Below, piece after piece: positions 40,201-52,929 of a stretch of 64,000 nt of DNA (the stretch's first letter is position 1; every line of letters starts with the position of its first letter). The position numbers and the translations under genes are program-made. Origin of the DNA: Dama dama (taxonomy: Eukaryota > Chordata > Mammalia > Artiodactyla > Cervidae); NCBI RefSeq assembly GCF_033118175.1, contig NW_026870907.1, positions 248,001-312,000 of the forward strand, read 5' to 3'. The notes under the pieces are model-generated. The model searched no databases and was not told where the DNA came from. It saw only the letters and a list, made by a program, of their open reading frames with translations.

Positions 40201-41510
40201 TGAGACAGTGATCTTGGGTTTTCTCTGGAGTGCCATCAAGGAAATCAAGGCTCCATTCACGTTTGATGTGGAACACGGAATTGCTCTGCACGCAGTGCAG
40301 GGGAATCGGGACTCTTCTCGCGGCGAGGGGGAAGTCTCATGGTTTTTCTCGAGTTGCGGCCGCAACCTGGGGTATATTCTCGAGTTACGACGGGGAGGGC
40401 CCTTCCAGACACGTGTTTTTCAGCGACGTCAGGACTCCTGCCTAGGTGGGATGGACACCTCGGGATTCTCCTCGAGCCTTGGCATGGCAATTGGGACGCG
40501 TCCTCACGTGAGGCGGGAGACCAGGGTCCCTTTCGACGTGCCACAGTCATCCTGGGACTCCTATCCATTTTCAAGAGGAGTCAGGCATCGTCTCCTTTGG
40601 AAACATTGATCTCCGCGGACCTCTCGAGTTTTCAAAGGATGTGAGGCCTCCGGTCGCGATGAGGCGGAGAACTAGGTCTTTCTCTGTGGTCTCCACAGGG
40701 GATTCAGACATCCCTTCGTCTTGGGAGATGCAAGACGAGCCTGCACTCAATTAACTGCCGGAATATCCAGCCTTACTTCGAGCCAGAGCATCTCGGTGTC
40801 CATTTCACTTGCAGCCACAAGCTCAGGGCGCCTCTCACATACCTGTAGCTGAGAGAAGCCTCCTCTTGAGGTGCTTTTGGAAAGTTGGTATTCCTCTTGA
40901 GTCGAAGCCAGGGACTAAGCTCTCATCTCGAGTTGATTTGGGGTCCACGGAGCCCTTTCGTGTTGCTCCAGTGACCTCAGGATCCCTCTAGACTTGAGAC
41001 AGTGATCTTGGGTTTTCTCTGGAGTGGCATCAAGGAAATCAAGGCTCCTTTCACGTTTGATGTGGAACACGGAATTGCTCTGCACGCAGTGCAGGGGAAT
41101 CGGGCCTCATCTCGTGGCGAGGGGGAAGTCTCCTGGTTTTTCTCGAGTTGCGGCCGGAACCTGGGGTATATTCTCGAGGTACGACGGGGAGGGTAATTCC
41201 AGATATTTATTTGTTTAGCAAAGTCAGGACTCCTGCCTAGGTGCGAGGGACACCTCGGGATTCTCCTCGAGTCTTGGCATGGCAATTGGGACGCGTCTCC
41301 ACGTGAGGCGGGAGACCCAGGGTCTCTTTCCACATGCCACATGGATCCTGGGACTCCTATCCATTTTCAAGAGGAGTCAGGCATCGTCTCCTTTGGAAGC
41401 ATTGATCTCCACGGACCTCTCGAGTTTTCAAAGGATGTGAGGCTTCCGATCGCGATGAGGCGGAGAACTAGGTCTTCTCTGTGGTCTCCACAGGGGATTC
41501 AGACATCCGT

Positions 41511-41533
41511 TCGTCTTGGGAGATGCAAGACGA
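41511..41533. other. Conserved dyad (8-bp stem, 7-nt loop) within the monomer; representative copy
   Basis: The arms tcgtcttg and caagacga are perfect reverse complements, separated by ggagatg. The element lies in the thirteenth 31-bp subrepeat and recurs in almost every monomer of the window, with occasional arm mutations such as 'tcggcttg' near 3,370 or 'caagatga' near 22,450. It could extrude as a hairpin or form a stem in a transcript. No protein-binding function can be read from the sequence. Confidence 0.7.
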
Positions 41534-43366
41534 GCCTGCATTCAATTCACTGCAGGGATATCCGGCCTTACTTCGAGTCAGAGCATCTCGGTGTCCATTC
41601 CACTTGAGGCCACAAACTCAGGGTCCCTCTCACATACCTGTAGCTGAGAGAAGCCTCCTCTTGAGGTGCTTGTGGAAAGTTGGTATTCCTCTTGAGTCGA
41701 AGCCAGGGACTAAGCTCTCATCTCGTGTTGATTTGGGGTCCACGGAGCCCTTTCTTGTTGCTACAGTGAACTCAGGATCCCTCTAGACTTGAGACAGTGA
41801 TGTTGGGTTTTCTCTGGAGTGCCATCAAGGAAATCAAGGCTCCTTTCACGTTTGATGTGGAACACGGAATTGCTCTGCACGCAGTGCAGGGGAATCGGGC
41901 CTCATCTCACGGCGAGGGGGAAGTCTCATGGTTTTTCTCGAGTTGCGGCCGGAACCTGGGGTATATTCTCGAGTTACAACGGGGACGGCCCTTCCAGACA
42001 TGTGTTTGTTCAGCGACGTCAGGACTCCTGCCTAGGTGCGAGGGACACCTCGGTATTTTCCTCGAGTCTTGGCATGGCTATTGGGACGCCTCTCCACGTG
42101 AGGCGGGAGACCCAGGGTCCCTCTCCAGGTGGCACAGGGATCCTGGGACTCCTATCCATTTTCAAGAGGAGTCAGGCATCTTCTCCTTTGGAATCATTGA
42201 TCTCTGTGGACCTCTTGAATTTTCAAAGGATGTGAGGCCTCAGGTCGCGATGAGGGGGAGAACTAGATCTTTCTCTGTGGTCTTCAATGTTGATTCAGAC
42301 ATCCCTTCATCTTGGGAGATTCAAGACGAGCCTGCATTCAGTTCACTGCAGGGATATCCGGCCTTACATCGAGTCAGAGCATCTCGGTGTCCATTCCACT
42401 TGAGGCCACAAACTCAGGGTCCCTCTCACATACTTGTAGCTGAGAGAAGCCTGCTCTTGAGGTGCTTGTGGAAAGTTGGTATTCCTCTTGAGTCGAAGCC
42501 AGGGACTAAGCTCTCATCTCGAGTTGATTTGGGGTCCACGGAGCCCTTTCGTGTTGCTCCAGTGACCTCAGGATCCCTCTAGACTTGAGACAGTGATCTT
42601 GGGTTTTCTCTGGAGTGCCATCAAGGAAATCAAGGCTCCTTTCTCGTTCGATGTGGAACACGGAATTTCTCTGCACGCAGTGTAGGGCAATCGGGCCTCT
42701 TCTCGCGGCGAGGGGGAAGTCTCATGGTTTTTCTCGAGTTGCGGCCGGAACCTGGGGTATATTCTCGAGTTACGACGGGGAGGGCCCCTCCAGACACGTG
42801 TTTGTTCAGCGACGTCTGGACTCCTGCCTAGGTGCGAGGGACAACTCGGGATTCTCCTCGAGTCTTGGCATGGCAATTGGGGCGCGTCTCCACGTGAGGC
42901 GGGAGACCCAGGTTCCCTTTCCACGAGCCACAGGGATCCTGGGACTCCTATCCATTTTCAAGAGGAGTCAGGCATCGACTCCTTTGGAAGCATTGATCTC
43001 CGCGGACCTCTCGAGTTTTCAAAGGATGTGAGGCTTCCGGTCGCAATGAGGCGGAGAACTAGGTCTTTCTCTGTCGTCTCCACAGGGGATTCAGACATCA
43101 TTTCGTCTTGGGAGATGCAAGACGAGCCTGCATTCAATTCACTGCAGGGATATCCGGCCTTACTTCGAGTCAGAGCATCTCGGTGTCCATTCCACTTGAG
43201 GCCACAAACTCAGGGTCCCTCTCACATACCTGTAGCTGAGAGAAGCCTCCTCTTGAGGTGCTTGTGTAAAGTTGGTATTCCTCTTGAGTTGAAGCCAGGG
43301 ACTAAGCTCTCATCTCGAGTTGATTTCGGGTCCTTGGAGCCCTTCCCTGTTGCTACAGTGACCTCA

Positions 43367-44162
43367 GGATCCCTCTAGACTTGAGACAGTGATCTTGGGT
43401 TTTCTCTGGAGTGTCATCAAGGAAATCAAGACTCCTTTCACGTTTGATGTCGATCACGGAATTGTGCTGCACGCAGTGCAGGGGAATCGGGCCTCATCTC
43501 GCGGCGAGGGGGAAGTCTCATGGTTTTTCTCGAGTTGCGGCCGGAACCTGGGGTATATTCTCGAGTTACGACGGGGAGGGCCCTTCCAGACACGTGTTTG
43601 TTCAGCGACGTCAGGACTCCTGCCCAGGTGCGAGGGAGAACTCGGGATTCTCCTCGAGTCTTGGCATGGCAATTGGGACGCATCTCCACGTGAGGCAGAA
43701 GACACAGTGTCCCTTTCCACGTGCCACAGGGATCCTGGGACTCCTATCCATTTTCAAGAGGACTCAGGCATCGTCTCCTTTGGAAGCATTGATCTCCGCG
43801 GACCTCTCGAGTTTTCAAAGGATGTGAGGCCTCCGGTCGCGATGAGGCGGAGAACTAGGTCTTTCTCTGTGGTCTCCACTGGGGATTCAGACAACCCTTC
43901 GTCTTGGGAGATGCAAGGCGAGCCTGCATTCAATTCACTGCAGGGATATCCGGCCTTACTTCGAGTCAGAGCATCTCGGTGTCCATTCCACTTGAGGCCA
44001 CAAACTCAGGGTCCCTCTCACATACCTGTAGCTGAGAGAAGCCTCCTCTTGAGGTGCTTGTGGAAAGTTGGTATTCCTCTTGAGTTGAAGCCAGGGACTA
44101 AGCTCTCATCTCGAGTTGATATGGGGTCCACGGAGTTCTTTCGTGATGCTCCAGTGACCTCA
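43367..44162 (+). repeat. Representative 796-bp monomer with 31-bp subrepeats
   Basis: This monomer, taken from GGATCC to GGATCC, shows the internal design. CTCGAG occurs at 43529, 43560, 43653, 43806 and 44110. The first three are 31 and 93 bp apart (1 and 3 subrepeats); the next step is 153 bp (five subrepeats, one 2 bp short). CACGTG occurs at 43591, 43687 and 43718, also in phase. GGATCC at 43367 and 43730 sits at nearly the same position (16-17) of two different subrepeats. Cutting the monomer every 31 bp from 43529 gives segments that often open with a C/T-rich CTCGAG- or CACGTG-like hexamer and close with 'ctcct' or 'ccct'. The total is 26 units, with one of 29 bp and one of 23 bp. The monomer therefore probably arose by amplification and divergence of a 31-bp ancestor. 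Confidence 0.9.
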
Positions 44163-47100
44163 GGATCCCTCTAGACTTGAGAGAGTGATCTTGGGGTTTC
44201 TCTGGAGTGCCATTAAGGAAATCAAGGCTCCTTTCACGTTTGATGAGGAACACGGAATTGCTCTGCACGCAGTGCAGGGGAATCGGGCCTCATCTCGCGG
44301 CGAGGGGGAAGTCTCATGGTTTTCCTAGAGTTGCGGCCGGAACATGGGGTATATTCTCGAGTTAAGACGGGGAGGGCCCTTCCAGACACGTGTTTGTTCA
44401 GTGACGTCAGGACTCCTGCCTAGGTGCGAGGGACACCTCGGGATTCTCCTCGAGTCTTGGCATGGCAATGGGGACGCGTCTCCACGTGAGGCGGGAGACC
44501 CAGTGTCCCTTTCCATGTGCCACAGGGATCCTGGGACTCCTATCCATTTTCAAGAGGAGTCACACATCTTCTCCTTTGGAAGCTTTGAACTCCTTGGACC
44601 TCTCGAGTTTTCAAAGACTGTGAGGCCTCCGGTCGCGATGAGGCGGAGAACTCGGTCTTTCTCTGTGGTCTCAACAGGGGATTCAGACATTCCTTCGTCT
44701 TGGGAGATGCAAGACGAGCCTGCATTCAATTCACTGCAGGGATATCCGGCCTTACTTCGAGTCAGAGCATCTCGGTGTCCATTCCACTTGAGGCCACAAA
44801 CTAAGGGTCCCTCTCACATACCTGTAGCTGAGAGAAGCCTCCTCTTGAGGTGCTTGTGGAAAGTTGGTATTCCTCTTGAGTCGAAGCCAGGGACTAAGCT
44901 CTCATCTCGAGTTGATTTGGGGTCCACGGAGCCCTTTCGTGTTGCTCCAGTGACCTCAGGATCCCCCTAGACTTGAGACAGTGATCTTGGGGTTTCTCTG
45001 GAGTGCCATCAAGGAAATCAAGGCTCCTTTCACGTTTGATGTGGAACACGGAATTGCTCTGCACGCAGTGCAGGGGAATCGGGCCTCATCTCACGGCGAG
45101 GGGGAAGTCTCATGGTTTTTCTCGAGTTGCGGCCGGAACCTGGGGTATATTCTCGAGTTACGACGGGGAGGGCAATTCCAGATATTTATTTGTTCAGCAA
45201 CGTCAGGACTCCTGCCTAGGTGCGAGGGACACCTCGGGATTCTCCTCGAGTCTTGGCATGGCAATTGGGACGTGTCTCCACGTGAGGCGGGAGACCCAGG
45301 GTCCCTTTCCACGTGCCACAGGGATCCTGGGACTCCTATCCATTTTCAAGAGGAGTCAGGCATCGTCTCCTTTGGAAGCATTGATCTCCGCGGACCTCTC
45401 GAGTTTTCAAAGGATGTGAGGCCTCCGGTCGCGATGAGGCGGAGAACTAGGTCTTTCTCTGTGGTCTCCACAGGGGATTCAGACAACCCTTCGTTTTGGG
45501 AGATGCAAGGCGAGCCTGCATTCAATTCACTGCAGGGATATCCGGCCTTACTTCGAGTCAGAGCATCTCGGTGTCCATTCCACTTGAGGCCGCAAATTCA
45601 GGGTCCCTCTCACATACCTGTAGCTGAGAGAAGCCTCCTCTTGAGGTGCTTGTGAAAAGTTGGTATTCCTCTTGAGTTGAAGCCAGGGACTAAGCTCTCA
45701 TCTCGAGTTGATTTGGGGTCCTTGGAGCCCTTTCCTGTTGCTACAGTGACCTCAGGATCCCTCTAGACTTGAGACAGTGATCTTGGGTTTTCTCTGGAGT
45801 GCCATCAGTAAAATCAAGGCTCCTTTCACGTTTGATGTCGATCACGGAATTGTGCTGCACGCAGTGCAGGGGAATCGGGCCTCATCTCGCGGCGAGGGCG
45901 AAGTCTCATGGTTTTTCTCGAGTTGCGGCCGGAACCTGGGGTATATTCTCGAGTTACGTCGGGGAGGGCCCTTCCAGACACGTGTTTGTTCAGCGACGTC
46001 AGGACTCCTGCCTAGGTGTGAGGGAGAACTCGGGATTCTCCTCGAGTCTTGGCATGGCAATTGGGACGCATCTCCACGTGAGGCGGAAGACACAGCGTCC
46101 CTTTCCACGTGCCACAGGGATCCTGGGACTCCTATCCATTTTCAAGAGGAGTCAGGCATCGTCTCCTTTGGAAGCATTGATCTCCGCGGACCTCTCGAGT
46201 TTTCAAAGGATGTGAGGCCTCCGCTCGCGATGAGGCGGAGAATTAGGTCTTTCTCTGTGGTCTCCACAGGGGATGCAGACATACCTTCGACTTGGGAGAT
46301 GCAAGACGAGCCTGCATTCAATTCACTGCAGGGATATCCGGCCTTACTTCGAGTCAGAGCATCTCGGTGTCCATTCCACTTGAGGCCACAAACTCAGGGT
46401 CCCTCTCACATACCTGTAGCTGAGAGAAGCCTCCTCTTGAGGTGCTTGTGGAAAGTTGGTATTCCTCTTGAGTCGAAGCCAGGGACTAAGCTCTCATCTC
46501 AAGTTGATTTGGGGTCCACGGAGCCCTTTCGTGTTGCTCCAGTGACCTCAGGATCCCCCTAGACTTGAGACAGTGATCTTGGGTTTTCCCTGGAGTGCCA
46601 TCAAGGAAATCAAGGCTCCTTTCACGTTTGATGTGGAACAGGGAATTGCTCTTCACGCAGTGCAGGGGAATAGGGCCTCATCTCACGGCGAGGGGGAAGT
46701 CTCATGGTTTTTCTCGAGTTGCTGCCAGAACCTGGGGTATATTCTCGAGTTACAACTGGGAGGGCCCTTCCAGACACGTGTTTGTTCAGCGACGTCAGCA
46801 CTCCTGCCTAGTTGCGAGGGACACCTCCTGATTCTCCTCCAGTCTTGGCATGGCAATTGGGACGGGTCTCCACGTGAGGCGGGAGACCCAGGGTCCCTTT
46901 CCACGTGCCACAGGGATCCTGGGACTCCTATCCATTTTGAAGAGGAGTCAGGCATCGTCTCCTTTGGAAGCATTTATCTCCGCGGACCTCTCGAGTTTTC
47001 AAAGGATGTGAGGCCTCCGGTCGCGATGAGGCGGAGAACTAGGTCTTTCTCTGTGGTCTCCACAGGGGATTCAGACAACCCTTCGTCTTGGGAGATGCAA

Positions 47101-48348
47101 GGCGAGCCTGCATTTAATTCACTGCAGGGATATCCGGCCTTACTTCGAGTCAGAGCATCTCGGTGTCCATTCCACTTGAGGCCGCAAATTCAGGGTCCCT
47201 CTCACATACCTGTAGCTGAGAGAAGCCTCCTCTTGAGGTGCTTGTGAAAAGTTGGTATTCCTCTTGAGTCGAAGCCAGGGACTAAGCTCTCATCTCGAGT
47301 TGATTTGGGGTCCACGGAGAACTTTCGTGTTGCTCCAGGGACCTCAGGATCCCCCTATACTTGAGACAGTGATCTTGGGGTTTCTCTGGAGTGCCATCAA
47401 GGAAATCAAGGCTCCTTTCACGTTTGATGTGGAACACGGAATTGCTCTGCACGCAGTGCAGGGGAATCGGGCCTCATCTCACGGCGAGGGGGAAGTCTCA
47501 TGGTTTTTCTCGAGTTGCGGCCGGAACCTGGGGTATATTCTCGAGTTACGACGGGGAGGGCCCTTCCAGACACGTGTTTGTTCAGCGACGTCAGCACTCC
47601 TGCCTAGGTGAGAGGGACACCTCGGGATTCTCCTCGAGTCTTGGCATGGTAATTGGGACAAGTCTCCACGTGAGGCGGGAGACCCAGGGTCCCTTTCCAC
47701 GTGCCACAGGGATCCTGGAACTCCTATCAATTTTCAAGAGGAGTCAGGCATCTTCTCCCTTGGAAGCATTGATCTCCGTGGACCTCTCGAGTTTTCAAAG
47801 GATGTGAGGCCTCCGGTCGCGATGAGGCGGAGAACTAGGTCTTTCTCTGTGGTCTCCACAGGGGATTCAGACAACCCTTCGTCTTGGGAGATGCAAGGCG
47901 AGCCTGCATTCAATTCACTGCAGGGATATCCGGCCTTACTTCGAGTCAGAGCATCTCGGTGTCCATTCCACTTGAGGCCACAAATTCAGGGTCCCTCTCA
48001 CATACCTGTAGCTGAGAGAAGCCTCCTCTTGAGGTGCTTGTGAAAAGTTGGTATTCCTCTTGAGTCGAAGCCAGGGACTAAGCTCTCATCTCGAGTGGAT
48101 TTGGGGTCCACGGAGCCCTTTCGTGTTGCTCCAGTGACCTCAGGATCCCTCTAGACTTGAGACAGTGATCTTCGGTTTTCTCTGGAGTGCCATCAAGAAA
48201 ATCAAGGCTCCTTTCACGTTTGATGTGGAACACGGAATTTCTCTGCACGCAGTGCAGGGGAATCGGGCCTCATCTCGCGTCGAGGGGGAAGTCTCATGGT
48301 TTTTCTCGAGTTGCGGCCGGATCCTGGGGTATATTCTCGAGTTACGAC

Positions 48349-48360
48349 GGGGGGGGGGGG
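48349..48360 (+). repeat. G12 homopolymer within a monomer
   Basis: Most monomers read 'acggggagggccc' here, but this one has twelve consecutive G before 'ccc'. It lengthens the monomer to 800 bp (landmarks 48,187 to 48,987), the longest in the window. It may be a real slippage expansion after loss of the interrupting A, or a sequencing error in a G-run. Confidence 0.85.
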
Positions 48361-51300
48361 CCCTTCCAGACACGTGTTTGTTCAGCGACGTCAGGACTCC
48401 TGCCTAGGTGCGAGGGACACCTCGAGATTCTCCTCGAATCTTGGCATGGCAATTGGGACGCGTCTCCACTTGAGGCGGGAGAACCAGGGTCCCTTTCCAC
48501 GTGCCACAGGGATCCTGGGACTCCTATCCATTTTCAAGAGGAGTCAGGAATCGTCTCCTTTGGAAGCATTGATCTCCGCGGACCTCTCGAGTTTTCAAAG
48601 GATGTGAGGCCTCCGGTCGCGATGAGGCGGAGAACTATTTCTTTTTCTGTGGTCTCCACAGGGGATTCAGACATCGCTTCGTCTTGGGAGATGCAAGACG
48701 AGCCTGCTTTCAATTCACTGCAGGGATATCCGGCCTTACTTCGAGTCAGAGCATCAAGGTGTCCATTCCACTTGAGGCCACAAACTCAGGGTCCCTCTCA
48801 CATACCTGTAGCTGAGAGAAGCCTCCTCTTGAGGTGCTTGTGTTAAGTTGGTATTCCTCTTGAGTCGAATCCATGGACTAAGGTCTCATCTCGAGGTGAT
48901 TTGGGGTCCACGGAGCCCTTTCTTGTTGCTACAGTGACCTCAGGATCCCTCTAGACTTGAGACAGTGATCTTGGGTTTTCTCTGGAGTGCCATCAAGGAA
49001 ATCAAGTATCCTTTCACGTTTGATGTGGAACACGGAATTGTTCCGCACGCAGTGCAGGGGAATCGGGCCTCATCTCGCGGCGAGGGGGAATTCTCATGGT
49101 TTTTCTCGAGTTGCAGCCAGAACCTGGGGTATATTCTCGAGTTACGACGGGGAGGGCACTTCCAAACACGTGTTTGTTCAGCGAAGTCAGGACTCCTACC
49201 TAGGTGCGAGGGACACCTCGGTATTCTCCTCGAATCTTGGCATGGCAATTGGGAAGCGTCTCCACGTGAGGCGGGAGACCCAGGGTCCCTTTCCACGTGC
49301 CACAGGGATCCTGGGACTCCTATCCATTTTCAAGAGGAGTCAGGCATTGTCTCCTTTGGAAGCATTGATATCCGCGGACCTCTCGAATTTTCAAAGGATG
49401 TGAGGCCTCCGGTCGCGAAGAGGCGGAGAACTAGTTCTTTCTCTGTGGTCTCCAGAAGGGATTCAGAGATCCCTTCGTCTTGGGAGATGAAAGGCAAGCC
49501 TGCTTTCAATTCACTGCAGGGATATGCGGCCTTACTTCGAGTCAGAGCATCTCGGTGTCCATTCCACTTGAGGCCACAAACTCCGGGTCCCTCTCACATA
49601 CCTGTAGCTGAGAGAAGCCTCCTCTTGAGGTGCTTGTGGAAAGTTGGTATTCCTCTTGAGTCGAAGCCAGGGACTAAGCTCTCATCTCGAGTTTATTTGG
49701 GGTCCACGGAGCCCTTTCGTGTTGATACAGTGACCTCAGGATCCCTCTAGACTTGAGACAGTGATCTTGGGTTTTCTCTGGAGTGCCATCAAGGAAATCA
49801 AGGCTCCTTTCACGTTTGATGTGGAACACGGAATTGCTCTGCACGCAGTGCAGGGGAATCTTGCCTCATCTCACGGCGAGGGGGAAGTCTCATGGTTTTT
49901 CTCGAGTTGTGGCCGGAACCTGGGGTATATTCTCGAGTTACGACGGGGGTTTCCCTTCCAGACACGTGTTTGTTCAGCGACGTCAGACTCATGCCTAGGT
50001 GCGAGGGACACCTCGGGATTCTCCTCGAGTCTTGGCATGGCAATTGGGACGCGTCTCCAAGTGAGGCGGGAGACCCAGGGTCCCTTTCCACGTGCCACAG
50101 GGATCCTGGGACTCCTATCCATTTTCAAGAGGAGTCAGGCATCATCTCCTTTGGAAGCATTGATCTCCGCGGACCTCTCGAGTTTTCAAAGGATGTGAGG
50201 CCTCCGGTCGCGATGAGGCGGAGAACTAGCTCTTTCTCTGTGGTCTCCACAGGGGATTCAGACATCCCTTCGTCTTGGGAGACGCAAGACAAGCCTGCAT
50301 TCAATTCACTGCAGGGATATCCGGCCTTACTTCCAGTCAGAGAATCTATGTGTCCATTCCACTTGAGGCCACAAACTCAGGGTCCCTCTCACATACTTGT
50401 AGCTGAGAGAAGCCTCCTCTTGAGGTGGTTGTGGAAAGTTGGTATTCCTCTTGAGTCGAAGCCAGGGACTAAGCTCTCATCTCGAGTTGATTTGGGGTCC
50501 ACGGGGAAATTTCGTGTTGCTCCAGTGACCTCAGGATCCCTCTAGACTTGAGACAGTGATCTGGGTTTTCTCTGGAGTGCCATCAAGGAAATCAAGGCGC
50601 CTTTCACGTTTGATGTGGAACACGGAATTGCTCTGCACGCAGTGCAGGGTAATTGGGGCTCTTCTCGCGATGAGGGGGAAGCCTCATGGTTTTTCTCTAG
50701 TTGCGGCCGGAACCTGGGGTATATTCTCGAGTTACGACGGGGAGGGCCCTTCCAGACACGTGTTTGTTCAGCGACGTCAGGACTCCTGCCTAGCTGCCAG
50801 GGACAACTCGGGATTCTCCTCGAGTCTTGGCATGGCAATTGGGACGCGTCTCCACGTGAAGCGGAGACCCAGGGTCCCCTTCCACGTGGACAGGGATCCT
50901 GGGACTCCAATCCATTTTCAAGAGGAGTCAGGCATCGTCTCCTTTGGAAGCATTGATCTCTGCAGACCTCTCGAGTTTTCAAAGGATGTGAGGCCTCCGG
51001 TCGCGATGAGGCGGAGAACTAGGTCTTTCTCTCTGGTCTCAACAGGGTATTCAGACATCCCTTCGTCTTGGGAGATGCAAGACGAGCCTGCGTTCAATTC
51101 ACTGCAGGGATATCTGGCCTTACTTCGAGTCAGAGCATCTCGGTGTCCATTCCACTTGAGGCCACAAACTCAGGGTCCCTCTCACATACCTGTAGCTGAG
51201 AGAAGCCTCCTCTTGAGGTGCTTGTGGCAAGTTGGTATTCCTCTTCAGTCGAAGCCAGGGACTAAGCTCTCATCTCGAGTTGATTTGGGGTCCACGGAGC

Positions 51301-52929
51301 CCTTTCGTGTTGCTCCAGTGACCTCAGGATCCCTCTAGACTTGAGACAGTGATCTTGGGTTTTCTCTGGAGTGCCATCAAGGAAATCAAGGCTCCTTTCA
51401 CGTTTGATGTGGAACACGGAATTGCTCTGCACGCAGTGCAGGGGAATCGGGCCTCATCTCGCGGGGAAGGAGAAGTCTCATGGTTTTCCTCGAGTTGCGG
51501 CCGGAACCTGGGGTATATTATCGAGTTACGACGGGGAGGGCCCTTCCAGACACGTGTTTGTTCAGCGACGTCAGGACTCCTGCCTAGGTGCGAGGGACAT
51601 CTCGGGATTCTTCTCGAGTATTGGCATGGCATTTGGGACGCGTCTCCACGTGAGGCGGAAGACCCAGGGTCCCTTTCCACGTGACACAGGGATCCTGGGA
51701 CTCCTATCCATTTTCAAGTAGAGTCAGGCATCGTCTCCTTTGGAAGCATAGATCTTCGCAGACCTCTCGAATTTTCAAAGGATATGAGGCCTTCGATCGC
51801 GATGAGGCGGTGAACTAGGTCTTTCTCTGTGGTCTCCACAGGGGATTCAGACATCCCTTCGTCTTGGGAGATGCAAGATGAGCCTGCATTCAATTCATTG
51901 CAGGGATATCCGGCCTTACTTCGAGTCAGAGCATCTCGGTGTCCATTCCACTTGAGGCCACAAACTCAGGGTCCCTCTCACATACCTGTAGCTGAGAGAA
52001 GCCTCCTCTTGAGGTGCTTGTGGAAAGTTGGTATTCCTCTTGAGTCGAATCCAGGGACTAAGCTCCATCTCGAGTTGATTTGGGGTCCACGGAGCCCTTT
52101 CATGTTGCTCCAGTGACCTCAGGATCCCTCTAGACTTGAGACAGTGATCTTGGGTTTTCTCTGGAGTGCCATCACGGAATTCAAGGCTCCTTTCACGTTT
52201 GATGTGGAACACGGAATTGCTCTGCACGCAGTGCAGGAAAACCGGGCCTCCTCTCGAGACGACGGGGAAGTCTCATGGTTTTTCTCGAGTTGCGGCCAGA
52301 ACCTGGTGTATATTCTCGAGTTATGATGGGGAGGGCCTTTCCAGACACGTGTTTGTTCAGCGACGTCAGGACTCCTGCCTAGGTGCGAGGGACACCTCGG
52401 GATTCTCCTCGAATCTTGGCATGGCAATTGGGACGCGTCTCCACGTGAGGCGGGAGACCCAGTGTCCCTTTCCACGTGCCACACGGATCCTGGGACTCCT
52501 GTCCATTTTCAAGAGGAATCAGGCATCGTCTCCTTTGGAAGCATTGATCTCCGTGGAACTCTAGAATTTTCAAAGTATGTGAGGCCTCCGGTTGCGCTGA
52601 GGCAGAGAACTAGTTCTTTCTCTGTGGTCTCCACAGGGGATTCAGACATCCCTTCGTCTTGGGAGATGCAAGACGAGCCTGCTTTCCATTCACTGCAGGG
52701 ATATTCGGCCTTAATTCGAGTCAGAGCATCTCGGTGTCCATTCCACTTGAGGCCACAAACTCAGGGTCCCTCTCACATACCTGTAGCTGAGAGAAGCCTC
52801 CTCTTGAGGTGCTTGTGGAAAGTTGGTATTCCTCTTGAGTCGAAGCCAGGGACGAAGCTCTCATCTTGAGTTGATTTGGGGTCCACGGAGACCATTCATG
52901 TTGTTCCAGTGACCTCAGGATCCCTTTAG

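Larger units (their letters stand above)
40201..52929 (+). repeat. Mixed monomers with weak 3-monomer echoes
   Basis: About 16 monomers without a clean long period. The best local echo is about 43,260-43,830 against 45,650-46,215 (offset 2,388, three monomers), sharing 'gatgtcgatcacgg' and 'attgtgctgcacg'. A truncated-phase variant 'gcttgtgaaaag' marks monomers near 45,650, 47,245 and 48,040. The 'aattccagatattt' variant of the A and B blocks appears at 41,194 and 45,173, showing shared ancestry with those blocks. No unique DNA, gene or transposon is seen. Confidence 0.8.
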
